From an uncultured Clostridia bacterium (GTDB lineage Bacteria > Bacillota > Clostridia > Christensenellales > UBA1242): a DNA stretch of 40,120 nucleotides. Numbering within the stretch: position 1 is the stretch's first letter; each line of letters begins with the position of its first letter. Positions 32,966 to 40,120 of the stretch are shown in pieces. The stretch spans positions 1-40,120 of the forward strand of contig CALWKI010000068.1 in NCBI GenBank assembly GCA_944381235.1, given 5' to 3'. The notes under the pieces were generated by a model that worked only from the letters and a program-made list of their open reading frames with translations, made no database searches and was not told the origin of the DNA. Made by a program: the position numbers and the translations under genes.

Positions 32966-34179
32966 AAAAAAAGATAATTTTTTGTTTTTTTGTTTTATTT
33001 GTATCTTGTTTTTTTGCATCAAGTAAAATAGATGCCTTTGCTTTTTCGCGCATGACGACAACGGGACAAGATAGTATACGGGGTGTTATACAAGATGAAA
33101 TTGATGAGAGTGTTGAAGATCAACTAGGTGATATTGATTTTAGTGGGTTAGATGACATTATTAATAATTTAGACGAAGACGAAAAGGGGCTTGTTGGTGA
33201 AAATAGTTTTTTAGATATTGTAAAAAGTTTTTTAAACGCTGAAAATGCAAATTTGTACGATAGTTTTTTCCCTTATGCTTTAGATACGCTATTTAAAAAT
33301 ATAACCGACTTTTTGCCATATGTAACAATAATAATTTGTTTGTCTTTACTAACTAGTCTTGTGCTACAGGTGTCAGGTAATGAAAAAAACAAGTCCGTTA
33401 GCACGCTTATATCAACTATTGCGTTTAGTAGCATTGCCCTTGTAATAATAAAAATAATATTTGATTTACTTACGACTGCCTCAAACTCAATAAATTTAAT
33501 AGAAAGTCAAATGGAACTTATCTTTCCAATAGTTTTAACCCTCATTGTTGCTCTTGGAAACGCGGTCACCGCATCGACTTTTCAGCCGTTACTTGCGGTA
33601 CTTTCAACGAGTATAACAAAACTTTTTACCGTAATTTTAATTCCAGTGTTCATTTTTAGCATCGTTTTTGGGGTCATAGGTAACTTATCAAATAATGTAA
33701 GGCTTGAAAAATTTTCGAAGTTTTTTAGTAGTTTTTTTAATTATGTTGTTGGTATTGTTTTTACAATTTTTATTGCTTTTTTGACTCTGCAGGGATTAAC
33801 GGTATCTAGCATTGATTCAATTTCACTTAAAACTGCAAAGTTTGCTATAAAAAGTTACATACCTATTCTTGGTTCTTATTTGTCTGACGGGGTAAGCGTT
33901 ATTCTTGCGAGTAGTGTGCTCATTAAAAACGCAGTTGGCGTGTCGGGTTTACTACTGCTTTTCTCAGTTGTTTTTTCACCTCTTATCAAGATAATTATTG
34001 TTATACTTCTACTCAAACTCACATCTGCCATACTTGAACCTCTAGGAGACGCCAAAATTAGTAATTTTCTTTTTTCTGTTTCAAAAAGTCTTAATATGTT
34101 GGTTGTATGTTTGCTTGCAACAAGTTTTATGTATTTAATTTCTTTGTCACTTCTTATGAGTTGTTCAAATGTTTTTTAG
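32962..34179 (+). CDS. spoIIIAE: Stage III sporulation protein SpoIIIAE
   Basis: This 405-aa polytopic protein of the SpoIIIA complex has a signal sequence (VKKKIIFCFFVLFVSCFF with DAFA as a likely cleavage area), an acidic external stretch, then six to eight membrane helices. The longer open frame starts at ATG 32905 inside spoIIIAD; GTG 32962 is chosen because it overlaps the spoIIIAD stop by four bases and restores a clean signal peptide. The LKTAKFAIKSYIPILGSYLS segment is characteristic of the family. Confidence 0.92.
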   Translation: MKKKIIFCFFVLFVSCFFASSKIDAFAFSRMTTTGQDSIRGVIQDEIDESVEDQLGDIDFSGLDDIINNLDEDEKGLVGENSFLDIVKSFLNAENANLYDSFFPYALDTLFKNITDFLPYVTIIICLSLLTSLVLQVSGNEKNKSVSTLISTIAFSSIALVIIKIIFDLLTTASNSINLIESQMELIFPIVLTLIVALGNAVTASTFQPLLAVLSTSITKLFTVILIPVFIFSIVFGVIGNLSNNVRLEKFSKFFSSFFNYVVGIVFTIFIAFLTLQGLTVSSIDSISLKTAKFAIKSYIPILGSYLSDGVSVILASSVLIKNAVGVSGLLLLFSVVFSPLIKIIIVILLLKLTSAILEPLGDAKISNFLFSVSKSLNMLVVCLLATSFMYLISLSLLMSCSNVF

Positions 34180-34198
34180 TTTTATAAGAGGTTAAAAA

Positions 34199-34681
34199 AT
34201 GAGTCAAGTTTCAATTTGGGTTTTAAGTATTATTTGTATAGTTTTAATTGGTGTTCTTATCGAAGTTGTTTTGCCAGAAGGGAAGACAAACAAACTGCTC
34301 AAAAGTATTGTAGCTGTTGTTTCTGTACTAGTTATTGTATCCCCATTAAAAAATATTGATATAAATAACATTAATTTTTCAAATCTTTTCAATAATATAG
34401 AAATTGATAGTGAATTTGTGCTTGATACGCAAAAAAACATTGTTGAAGCACTTAGTCGTGACATTGAAAACTGTCTTGAAGAAAATGGATATGGTGGGGT
34501 GGATATTACGATAGACGCAAGTTTCGAAGAAGAAAAAACGGAGATAAAAACTGTTTTTGTCGATTTAACAAATTTAGTTCTTAGTAGCGAAAATTTGAAT
34601 ATAGATAAGTATACGAAGATTATAGCAATAATCAGAGAGGAGGTAAACATAGATAAGGAAAATGTGATTTTTTATGAGTGA
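34199..34681 (+). CDS. spoIIIAF: Stage III sporulation protein SpoIIIAF
   Basis: This 160-aa protein has two N-terminal membrane helices (about residues 6-25 and 37-52) joined by the family loop LPEGKTNKLLKSIVAVVSVL. A soluble ring-building-like domain follows (IENCLEENGYGGVDITIDAS). SpoIIIAF contributes to the channel envelope between forespore and mother cell. The last eight bases overlap the start of spoIIIAG. Confidence 0.9.
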   Translation: MSQVSIWVLSIICIVLIGVLIEVVLPEGKTNKLLKSIVAVVSVLVIVSPLKNIDINNINFSNLFNNIEIDSEFVLDTQKNIVEALSRDIENCLEENGYGGVDITIDASFEEEKTEIKTVFVDLTNLVLSSENLNIDKYTKIIAIIREEVNIDKENVIFYE

Positions 34682-35228
34682 GGAAAAAGAGAAAAAAAAG
34701 TTATTTCAAGGTTTTTTTGAAAAACTAAAAAAGATTAAACATTTAGATATTATTCTGACTATTCTTTTTATTGCTATAATTTTGCTAGTTTATTTTTCTA
34801 CTACAAATCTATTTAGTTCTAATGAAGAAACTAATAACGGGACAACCCTTACTCCTACCACTGTCTTTGAAATGTATAAAGAAAGTTTAAAAGCGGAAAT
34901 GGAAGAATTAGTAAGTGCAATGGAAGGGGCAGGAGAGACGCACGTTATGATTTACTTTACTGAAGGAATAAAACAGGAAATTGCGTATAACACTGAAATC
35001 AGAACGCTTGAAACGGGAGAAATAATTGAGACTAAAAGCCCGATACTAGTGACACAAGATGGGAAAGAAGAGGTGGTAGTATTACAAGAGATAATGCCCG
35101 AGCCAGAGTCAGTTATCATTGTGTCAAGCGGTGCAAAAAACGCAAATATAAAACTTGAGATAATAAAACTTGTACAAGCAATGTTTAAATTAAGCACTTC
35201 TAAAATAGAAGTTTTTGCAGGAAATTAA
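34674..35228 (+). CDS. spoIIIAG: Stage III sporulation protein SpoIIIAG
   Basis: SpoIIIAG forms a large ring in the intermembrane space of the sporangium. The 184-aa protein has one membrane helix (about residues 25-44). The soluble domain is typical: LVSAMEGAGETHVMIYFTEG, a beta-rich insertion (ILVTQDGKEEVVVLQEIMPE), then GAKNANIKLEIIKLVQAMFK. It overlaps spoIIIAF by eight bases and is followed by spoIIIAH after 16 bases. Confidence 0.92.
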   Translation: MSEEKEKKKLFQGFFEKLKKIKHLDIILTILFIAIILLVYFSTTNLFSSNEETNNGTTLTPTTVFEMYKESLKAEMEELVSAMEGAGETHVMIYFTEGIKQEIAYNTEIRTLETGEIIETKSPILVTQDGKEEVVVLQEIMPEPESVIIVSSGAKNANIKLEIIKLVQAMFKLSTSKIEVFAGN

Positions 35229-35244
35229 AGGAGGAGTTAAATTT

Positions 35245-35727
35245 ATGTTAACAAAAAAGAAAAAAATTATCGTATTAGTGTCAATGGTTGCACTTCTTGT
35301 AATAACTGGAGTTTTAAATATAATTCTTAATAATACCGCAACAACGACCCCAACAAATAGTGAATATGACTATTCATCCGAGTCATTTTTTGAGACAAGT
35401 AAACTAGATAGGACAAACACTAGAAATGAAGCAATCGATAGGTATGAACAAATAATTGCAAGTAGTACTAGCAGTGCTGAGGCAAAAGAGCAAGCAGAAG
35501 CAGACCTTGCTGAAATACTTGACTCAATGCTTCTTGAAAGTGATATGGAAGGAATGATTAAGGCAAAGGGATTTAGTGATGTATTTGTAAATTATTCTTC
35601 TTCATATATTAACGTTATGGTAAAGAGTGCAGAGTTAACTGAGACAGAAGTTGCACAAATTGTTGAGATTATTCAGGGCAAAACAGGTAGAGATATCGAC
35701 TATATTAAAATTATTCCTGTACAATAA
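35245..35727 (+). CDS. spoIIIAH: Stage III sporulation protein SpoIIIAH
   Basis: SpoIIIAH is the mother-cell protein that zips to forespore SpoIIQ across the intermembrane space. The 160-aa protein has a basic start, one membrane helix (about residues 8-27), a charged linker, and the YscJ/FliF-like domain (LDSMLLESDMEGMIKAKGFS ... VNVMVKSAEL-type strands). ATG 35245 is chosen over TTG 35215 because AAAGGAGGAG ends 8 bases before it. It is the last gene of the complete AA-AH operon. Confidence 0.92.
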   Translation: MLTKKKKIIVLVSMVALLVITGVLNIILNNTATTTPTNSEYDYSSESFFETSKLDRTNTRNEAIDRYEQIIASSTSSAEAKEQAEADLAEILDSMLLESDMEGMIKAKGFSDVFVNYSSSYINVMVKSAELTETEVAQIVEIIQGKTGRDIDYIKIIPVQ

Positions 35728-35735
35728 AAATTTAA

Positions 35736-35764
35736 TTGCATAAATATTATTGACGTGATATACT
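35736..35764 (+). promoter_or_regulatory. Probable promoter of the Gls24-family gene
   Basis: TTGCAT (35736-35741) and TATACT (35759-35764) are 17 bases apart, giving a start about 15 bases before the ATG at 35788. Confidence 0.5.
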
Positions 35765-35787
35765 ACTATAAATAATAGGGGTAAAAT

Positions 35788-36171
35788 ATGTTCAATAATA
35801 GCAATCTATATGATAAAAATGAAGACGGCAAAGTTTATTGCGGGAAGAATATAATGTTATCTATTATAAATCTTTCTGCAAAGGAAATAAGTGGAGTTGC
35901 ATCCCTTTGCACTAACTTTGCAAGTAGGTTTAAAAGGTTCTTTTCAAACAACTACTTTGAGGGTGTAAAGGTATCTTATACTCAGAGTAAAAATATAATT
36001 ATCGACATATATTTGACGGTGTTTTTTGGATATAGTGTTGCTGACGTTGCTTATCGTGTACAAGAAAATGTTAAAAATGGTATATCAAACATGATAAGTG
36101 CGAAGATTGAAAGTATTAATATTCACGTCTTAGGTGTCGAGTTTTCAAAAGAGGAACTTGCAAAATATTAA
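35788..36171 (+). CDS. Asp23/Gls24 family envelope stress protein
   Basis: This 127-aa cytosolic or membrane-associated protein is of the Asp23/Gls24 (DUF322) family. Markers are LSIINLSAKEISGVASL near residues 30-46, the VKVSYTQSKNIIIDIYLTV strands, and YRVQENVKNGISNM. Members have been linked to cell-envelope homeostasis. The gene lies between spoIIIAH and nusB, the regular clostridial position. A terminator follows directly, so it may be mostly a separate unit. Confidence 0.9.
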   Translation: MFNNSNLYDKNEDGKVYCGKNIMLSIINLSAKEISGVASLCTNFASRFKRFFSNNYFEGVKVSYTQSKNIIIDIYLTVFFGYSVADVAYRVQENVKNGISNMISAKIESINIHVLGVEFSKEELAKY

Positions 36172-36179
36172 TAAATTTT

Positions 36180-36207
36180 CCCTTGTTATAAAACAAGGGT
36201 CTTTTTA
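36180..36207 (+). terminator. Terminator after the Gls24-family gene
   Basis: CCCTTGTT (36180-36187) and AACAAGGG (36192-36199) form an 8-bp stem with a 4-base loop and are followed by TCTTTTT. Confidence 0.8.
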
Positions 36208-36228
36208 TGTTAAAAAAAGGGGAAACAT

Positions 36229-36609
36229 ATGAGTAGGTCAAGAGCGCGTGATTGCGGGTTTAAATTAGTATTTGAATATCTGTTTTCAAAAGACTTTGTT
36301 GTTGATGAAGACTTTGAGCCATTAAATGAAGAAGAAAAGGCTTATTCTTTGTCTTTGTTTAACGCCGTAAAAGATAATTTTGACTCTCTTGAAAAAAAAT
36401 TTGGCGACGCTCTTCGTATTCCCATGACAATAAAGGATATTTACATGGTAGACCACGCAATTATACTTTGTGCAATGGCTCAAATTGATTTTTTAAATGA
36501 GGAAATGGGGCTTGTAATAAACGAGGCTGTAAGACTTGCAAAAAAATATTCAAGTGACAAAAGCCCGTCTTTTGTCAACGGCGTGTTGACGTCTATTTAT
36601 AAAAACTAG
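36229..36609 (+). CDS. nusB: Transcription antitermination factor NusB
   Basis: NusB binds boxA RNA with S10 and keeps RNA polymerase elongating on rRNA operons. The 126-aa all-helical protein matches the family through the start SRSRARDCGFKLVFEYLF, the IYMVDHAIILCAMAQIDFL helix, and the C-terminal VINEAVRLAKKYSSDKSPSF followed by VNGVL. AGGGG lies 9 bases before the ATG. The 108-base gap to xseA holds no visible signal. Confidence 0.94.
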   Translation: MSRSRARDCGFKLVFEYLFSKDFVVDEDFEPLNEEEKAYSLSLFNAVKDNFDSLEKKFGDALRIPMTIKDIYMVDHAIILCAMAQIDFLNEEMGLVINEAVRLAKKYSSDKSPSFVNGVLTSIYKN

Positions 36610-36717
36610 TACAGTGTGATGCTGGCGTTTTTAAGTAAAAAGGTCGTTGTAAAAGAGTAATTTATTTAAAAATTGCTTTAAGTTATTATTTAAGCAAAAT
36701 GTTTAAAGGTTAAAAAT

Positions 36718-37899
36718 ATGTTAAAAGCATTAAGTGTAAGTGAACTAAATGAGATAATAAAAAACATCTTTGATGCGGAAGAATTGTTGCAGTATATAAA
36801 GGTGTACGGAGAAGTATCAAATTTTTCTTTTGTAAGAGGTAATTTATATTTTAATTTAAAAGATGAAAACGCACTTATCCCGTGTGTTATGTTTGGTGCA
36901 AGTAGTAGTGGTATAAAAGAAGGCGACCAAGTAATGATAACCGGGGCTTTAAAGTTTTATGCTAAATCTGGCAAACTTAATTTGTATGTGACAACAATAG
37001 TTCCGTATGGTAGTGGGGTGTTATTTAAAAATTTTGTTGAGTTAAAAAACAAACTTGAATTTGAGGGTGTTTTTGATGAGAAATATAAAAAGCCGATACC
37101 AGACAAAATAAAAACTATAGGCGTTATTACGTCTCCAACTGGGGCAGTCTTGCATGATATTGTGACGGTTAGTCATAGAAGAAACCCATATCTTAATATC
37201 ATTGTTTACCCCGCGAGAGTGCAGGGTGAAGGTGCTGAAAATACAATTATTAAAGGGTTAAAATATTTTGACAAGCAAAAAGATGTGGATGTAATAATTA
37301 TTGCGCGTGGTGGCGGGTCGATTGAAGATTTGCAACCCTTTAACACTGAAAGCCTTGCACGTGAAATTATTAAGAATTCTAAACCGGTTGTGTCAGCAGT
37401 GGGGCACGAAACTGATTTTACAATATGTGATTTTGCCTCTTCTCTTAGAGTTGCGACCCCGTCAGTTGCGGGTGAAATTGTGTCAGTTGACGTAGTAAGT
37501 CATATAAAAGAACTAAATTCAAATATAAAAAAATTGCATTTTTTAATTTTTTCACTGTATGACGATTACTATTCAAAGTTAGATTTATTGACTAATAAAT
37601 TAAACAATCTAATTGAAACAAAAAAAATAAAGTATGAATTTAATTTAAAAAACCAAATTTCAAAACTAAAAAACATAAATTTTATTAATTTATTTGAAAG
37701 GGTTCTTGAAATTAACTATAATAAACTTGAATCTTTGAATGTACAAAGTATAATAGATAGAGGTTTTGCAAGAATTTTGAAAGATAACAAGGTTGTTACT
37801 TCAATAAAAAACCTATCAAATGGAGATAAACTCACTATTGGATTTAGAGATGGAAGCGTTGAGTCTCAAGTTAGTAACATAAGGAGTAAAAAGCAATGA
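36718..37899 (+). CDS. xseA: Exodeoxyribonuclease VII large subunit
   Basis: This is the catalytic subunit of exonuclease VII, which digests single-stranded DNA from both ends into oligonucleotides. The 393-aa protein has an N-terminal OB fold (residues about 20-100, YGEVSNFSFVRGNLYFNLKD). The catalytic domain has GVITSPTGAVLHDIVTVSHR, DVIIIARGGGSIEDLQPFN and AVGHETDFTICDFASSLRVA. A lysine-rich coiled coil (about 260-340) that would bind XseB follows. It is slightly shorter than many homologues because the coiled coil is short. It overlaps xseB by four bases (ATGA). Confidence 0.96.
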   Translation: MLKALSVSELNEIIKNIFDAEELLQYIKVYGEVSNFSFVRGNLYFNLKDENALIPCVMFGASSSGIKEGDQVMITGALKFYAKSGKLNLYVTTIVPYGSGVLFKNFVELKNKLEFEGVFDEKYKKPIPDKIKTIGVITSPTGAVLHDIVTVSHRRNPYLNIIVYPARVQGEGAENTIIKGLKYFDKQKDVDVIIIARGGGSIEDLQPFNTESLAREIIKNSKPVVSAVGHETDFTICDFASSLRVATPSVAGEIVSVDVVSHIKELNSNIKKLHFLIFSLYDDYYSKLDLLTNKLNNLIETKKIKYEFNLKNQISKLKNINFINLFERVLEINYNKLESLNVQSIIDRGFARILKDNKVVTSIKNLSNGDKLTIGFRDGSVESQVSNIRSKKQ

Positions 37900-38105
37900 G
37901 TTTTGAAGAAAACGGTAAAAAAATAAATGAAATAATAAAGAAACTTGAAAAAGAAAATTTGGGGATAGAGGAAAGTACACTTCTTTATGAAGAGGGGGTA
38001 AAACTTGCCAAAGACTCTTATAAAATTTTAAACGAAAATAAAGGAAAAATTATAATTCTTAAAGAAGAACTAGACAGTTTAAAAACTGATGATGAGGAAG
38101 AATAA
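37896..38105 (+). CDS. xseB: Exodeoxyribonuclease VII small subunit
   Basis: This 69-aa helical hairpin protein packs on the XseA coiled coil. The family pattern is clear: SFEENGKKINEIIKKLEKEN, then GIEESTLLYEEGVKLAKDSY. The ATG overlaps the xseA stop, giving coupled translation and balanced subunits. proS starts 11 bases downstream, so it is probably on the same transcript. Confidence 0.94.
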   Translation: MSFEENGKKINEIIKKLEKENLGIEESTLLYEEGVKLAKDSYKILNENKGKIIILKEELDSLKTDDEEE

Positions 38106-38116
38106 AAGGAGAAAAA

Positions 38117-39832
38117 ATGAGACTAAGTAAGTTTGTTGGAGAAAGAACGAAAGACGCGCCAAGTGATGCAATGATGAAAAATCATATTTTGTTGCTTCGC
38201 GCAGGGTATATGAAACAAGTTGCGAATGGAATTTATTCTTTAACTGCACTTGGGCAAAAGGCTTGTCTTAATATTGAAAACATAATTAGGGAAGAGATGA
38301 ATGCTTGTGAAGGGCAGGAGGTGAAATTTCCTGTTGTCATGCCAAAAGAACTTTGGGATATGAGTGGAAGGTACTCATCAATAGGTTCTGAAATGGTTAG
38401 ATTTACAGATAGGACAAATAGACCTATGCTTCTTGGTATGACACACGAGGAGGCTGCTGTCCATCTTGCAAAAAATTGGGTTAATAGTTATACTCAACTT
38501 CCTTGTATGATTTATCAAATTCAAACTAAATTTCGAGATGAGCCAAGAAGTAGAGGTGGTTTAATTCGTGTTAGAGAATTTACTATGAAAGATGCATATT
38601 CTTTCCACGTCACGCAAGAGGATCTAGAAGATTACTATGACGTTATGTTTAAGGCGTATGAAAGAATTTACAAAAGAATTGGATTAAAAAATGTTGTGTC
38701 TGTTAAAAGTGACAACGGAATGTTCGGGGGAACGGCTTCACATGAATTTATGTATCTTAATCCTATGGGTGAAGACGAACTAGTTATTTGTCCACACTGC
38801 GACTACCGAGCAAATCAAGAGGTTGCGCAGTGTAAATATAAAAACCTGCCTCAAGAAGATATGCTTCCTCTTGAAGAGGTTTTTACAGGGGAAGCAAAAG
38901 ATATTGCTGAGGTGTCAAAGTTTTTAAAAATGCCTCCAGAAAAATGTATGAAAGCGGTTGTCTTTGCAATAAAAGGAGAGCAGGGCAGTGTTGTTTGTTT
39001 TATTAGAGGAGACAGAGAAATTAATGAAACAAAACTAAGAAAACTATGTAAAAAGGAAGTTGTCCCTTATGATGCGACCTCTGACCCTGATTTTTGTGCT
39101 GGCAACATTGGGCCACTAAACTTAAAGGCAAAAGATGCAAAAATATTTTTTGACCAAAGTCTTAAAGGTCTTACAAATTTATCAACGGGTGCAAATAAAA
39201 AGGAGTATCATTTTGTCAACTTTAATATAGAACGCGATTATGGAACTGTAGAATACTACGATATTTCAAAGGTAAAAGCGGGTGATCCTTGTCCAAATTG
39301 CGGTGGAGAACTTCACGTTTCAAATGGTATTGAAATTGGTAATATTTTTCAACTTGGAACAAAGTACACGAGTTCTATGGGAATGTTTGTGAAAACTAAA
39401 GATGAAAGAGAAATAAATCCAATTATGGGATGTTACGGTATTGGAGTAGGCAGAAATCTTGCGTGTGTTATTGAGGAAAATTCAGATGAAAAAGGTATTT
39501 GTATGCCACTTAGCATTGCACCTTACAAAGTACATATTGTGCCACTAAGACTAGATGATGAAAAGGTCGCTAGTATTTCAAGTAAATTGTATCACGATTT
39601 ACAGTCAAAGAAAATTGAGGTCTTGATTGACGACAGAGATGTTATGCCTGGTGTAAAGTTTAATGATGCAGACCTTATTGGTATGCCTTTAAGGGTTTTA
39701 ATAAGTCCAAGAAGTTTAAGTAACAATCAAATTGAAATTAAACTTAGAAAAACGGGTGAGGTTATTATGGTAGACGCTCAAGACGGACTAAATAAAATCT
39801 TAGACATTATACAAAATAATAAAGAAATATAA
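38117..39832 (+). CDS. proS: Prolyl-tRNA synthetase, bacterial type with editing domain
   Basis: It charges tRNA-Pro. At 571 aa it is the normal length of the bacterial form. The class II core has GIYSLTALGQKACLNIENII, motif 2 FRDEPRSRGGLIRVREFTMK, and motif 3 MGCYGIGVGRNLACVIEEN. An insertion (about residues 225-385) is the INS/YbaK-type editing domain that removes mischarged alanine (KCMKAVVFAIKG ... RGDREINETKL). The C-terminal anticodon-binding domain contains DDRDVMPGVKFNDADLIGMP. AAGGAG precedes the ATG by 7 bases. Confidence 0.97.
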   Translation: MRLSKFVGERTKDAPSDAMMKNHILLLRAGYMKQVANGIYSLTALGQKACLNIENIIREEMNACEGQEVKFPVVMPKELWDMSGRYSSIGSEMVRFTDRTNRPMLLGMTHEEAAVHLAKNWVNSYTQLPCMIYQIQTKFRDEPRSRGGLIRVREFTMKDAYSFHVTQEDLEDYYDVMFKAYERIYKRIGLKNVVSVKSDNGMFGGTASHEFMYLNPMGEDELVICPHCDYRANQEVAQCKYKNLPQEDMLPLEEVFTGEAKDIAEVSKFLKMPPEKCMKAVVFAIKGEQGSVVCFIRGDREINETKLRKLCKKEVVPYDATSDPDFCAGNIGPLNLKAKDAKIFFDQSLKGLTNLSTGANKKEYHFVNFNIERDYGTVEYYDISKVKAGDPCPNCGGELHVSNGIEIGNIFQLGTKYTSSMGMFVKTKDEREINPIMGCYGIGVGRNLACVIEENSDEKGICMPLSIAPYKVHIVPLRLDDEKVASISSKLYHDLQSKKIEVLIDDRDVMPGVKFNDADLIGMPLRVLISPRSLSNNQIEIKLRKTGEVIMVDAQDGLNKILDIIQNNKEI

Positions 39833-39872
39833 AAAACTCTTAGTCAAGCAATTTTGAAACTAGCAGAATATT

Positions 39873-39914
39873 AAAGAGAAACATAGACAAAAAATCGTCT
39901 ATGTTTCTCTTTTT
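39873..39914 (+). terminator. Strong terminator after proS
   Basis: AGAGAAACATAGAC (39875-39888) and GTCTATGTTTCTCT (39897-39910) form a perfect 14-bp stem with an 8-base A-rich loop, followed by T. It should end the nusB-xseA-xseB-proS transcript. Confidence 0.92.
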
Positions 39915-40072
39915 ACACCTAACTCTCTTGATTGCAAAAAAATGAATACTTCTGTCGTTGTCATAGGTTGTCGTGTGAAACACAACATCAACAAATCTTT
40001 TGACATGCACTTTAACCTTGACAACAAAGAATATTCGCTTACACTAGAAAATAGAGAGAAGAAAACAAAAAA

Positions 40073-40120
40073 GCAAAAGAGCGGATTGCGTTACGCCCTG
40101 CCAGCAACCGCTCTTTTTGC
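40073..40120. terminator. Bidirectional-looking terminator hairpin at the window end
   Basis: GCAAAAGAGCGG (40073-40084) pairs with CCGCTCTTTTTGC (40108-40120), with an inner TTGC (40086-40089) / GCAA (40104-40107) stem. T-rich sequence follows on the minus strand, so it may end a minus-strand gene lying beyond the window. The 158 bases before it hold no convincing gene. Confidence 0.6.

Noticed and set aside
35750..35779. TTGACG followed by TATAAAT as promoter of the Gls24-family gene
   Set aside because: The spacing of 11-12 bases is too short; TTGCAT-N17-TATACT overlapping it fits better.
39942..40120. Open frame from ATG 39942 running off the window (about 59 residues)
   Set aside because: It has no ribosome-binding site, runs through a terminator-like hairpin and resembles no family I know. 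It could only be judged with the following sequence.
1..40120. tRNA, rRNA, insertion sequences, phage genes and restriction or toxin systems
   Set aside because: None was recognised on either strand by motif reading. The accessory genes at 7515-14923 carry no transposase or integrase neighbours or visible flanking repeats.

Overview
This window is about 40 kb of AT-rich DNA using the standard genetic code, with genes densely packed and almost all on the + strand. The gene set points to a spore-forming, anaerobic low-GC Firmicute of the class Clostridia: a complete spoIIIA operon, ytxC, a Gls24-type protein, rubrerythrin, a threonyl T-box, and the conserved clostridial order efp-spoIIIAA..AH-gls24-nusB-xseA-xseB. 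A giant BspA-like leucine-rich-repeat protein and a large paralogous family of unknown proteins suggest an uncultured gut lineage. That placement is inference; no rRNA gene is present.

Region 1 (1-7438) is the protein-export and recombination block: secD, secF, yajC, a TIGR04086-type membrane protein, recJ and rubrerythrin. SecD and SecF are separate genes. Both lack the conserved membrane aspartates of the proton relay. The start of recJ is broken in this sequence, either by a one-base slip in a run of eight A or by a stop codon; the rest of the gene is intact.

Region 2 (7439-14923) is accessory. One unknown minus-strand gene is divergent from a tandem array of six homologous but highly diverged cytosolic proteins (A to F, about 310-362 aa), apparently one operon. 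They share an N-terminal motif (GLKYSVLxHYI-like), a central region resembling a HipA-like kinase fold without its catalytic residues, and a C-terminal helical motif. I regard this array as the best candidate for an undescribed system here.

Region 3 (14924-22540) holds rpsO with a structured leader, pnp, and a 1370-residue membrane-anchored LRR protein with internal duplications. A 563-base non-coding stretch follows, containing a strikingly GC-rich 15-bp hairpin.

Region 4 (22541-30802) is translation: ruvX, a DUF1292 protein, lysS, ytxC, a T-box (ACC threonine specifier) driving a TGS-less thrS, an L20-type leader driving infC (AUU start), rpmI and rplT, then an rRNA/tRNA methyltransferase and efp.

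Region 5 (30803-40120) is spoIIIAA-AH (forespore-mother cell channel), a Gls24 protein, nusB, xseA-xseB and proS, ending in strong terminators. Many starts were moved from the longest open frame to the codon with the better ribosome-binding site or homology; reasons are given per gene.
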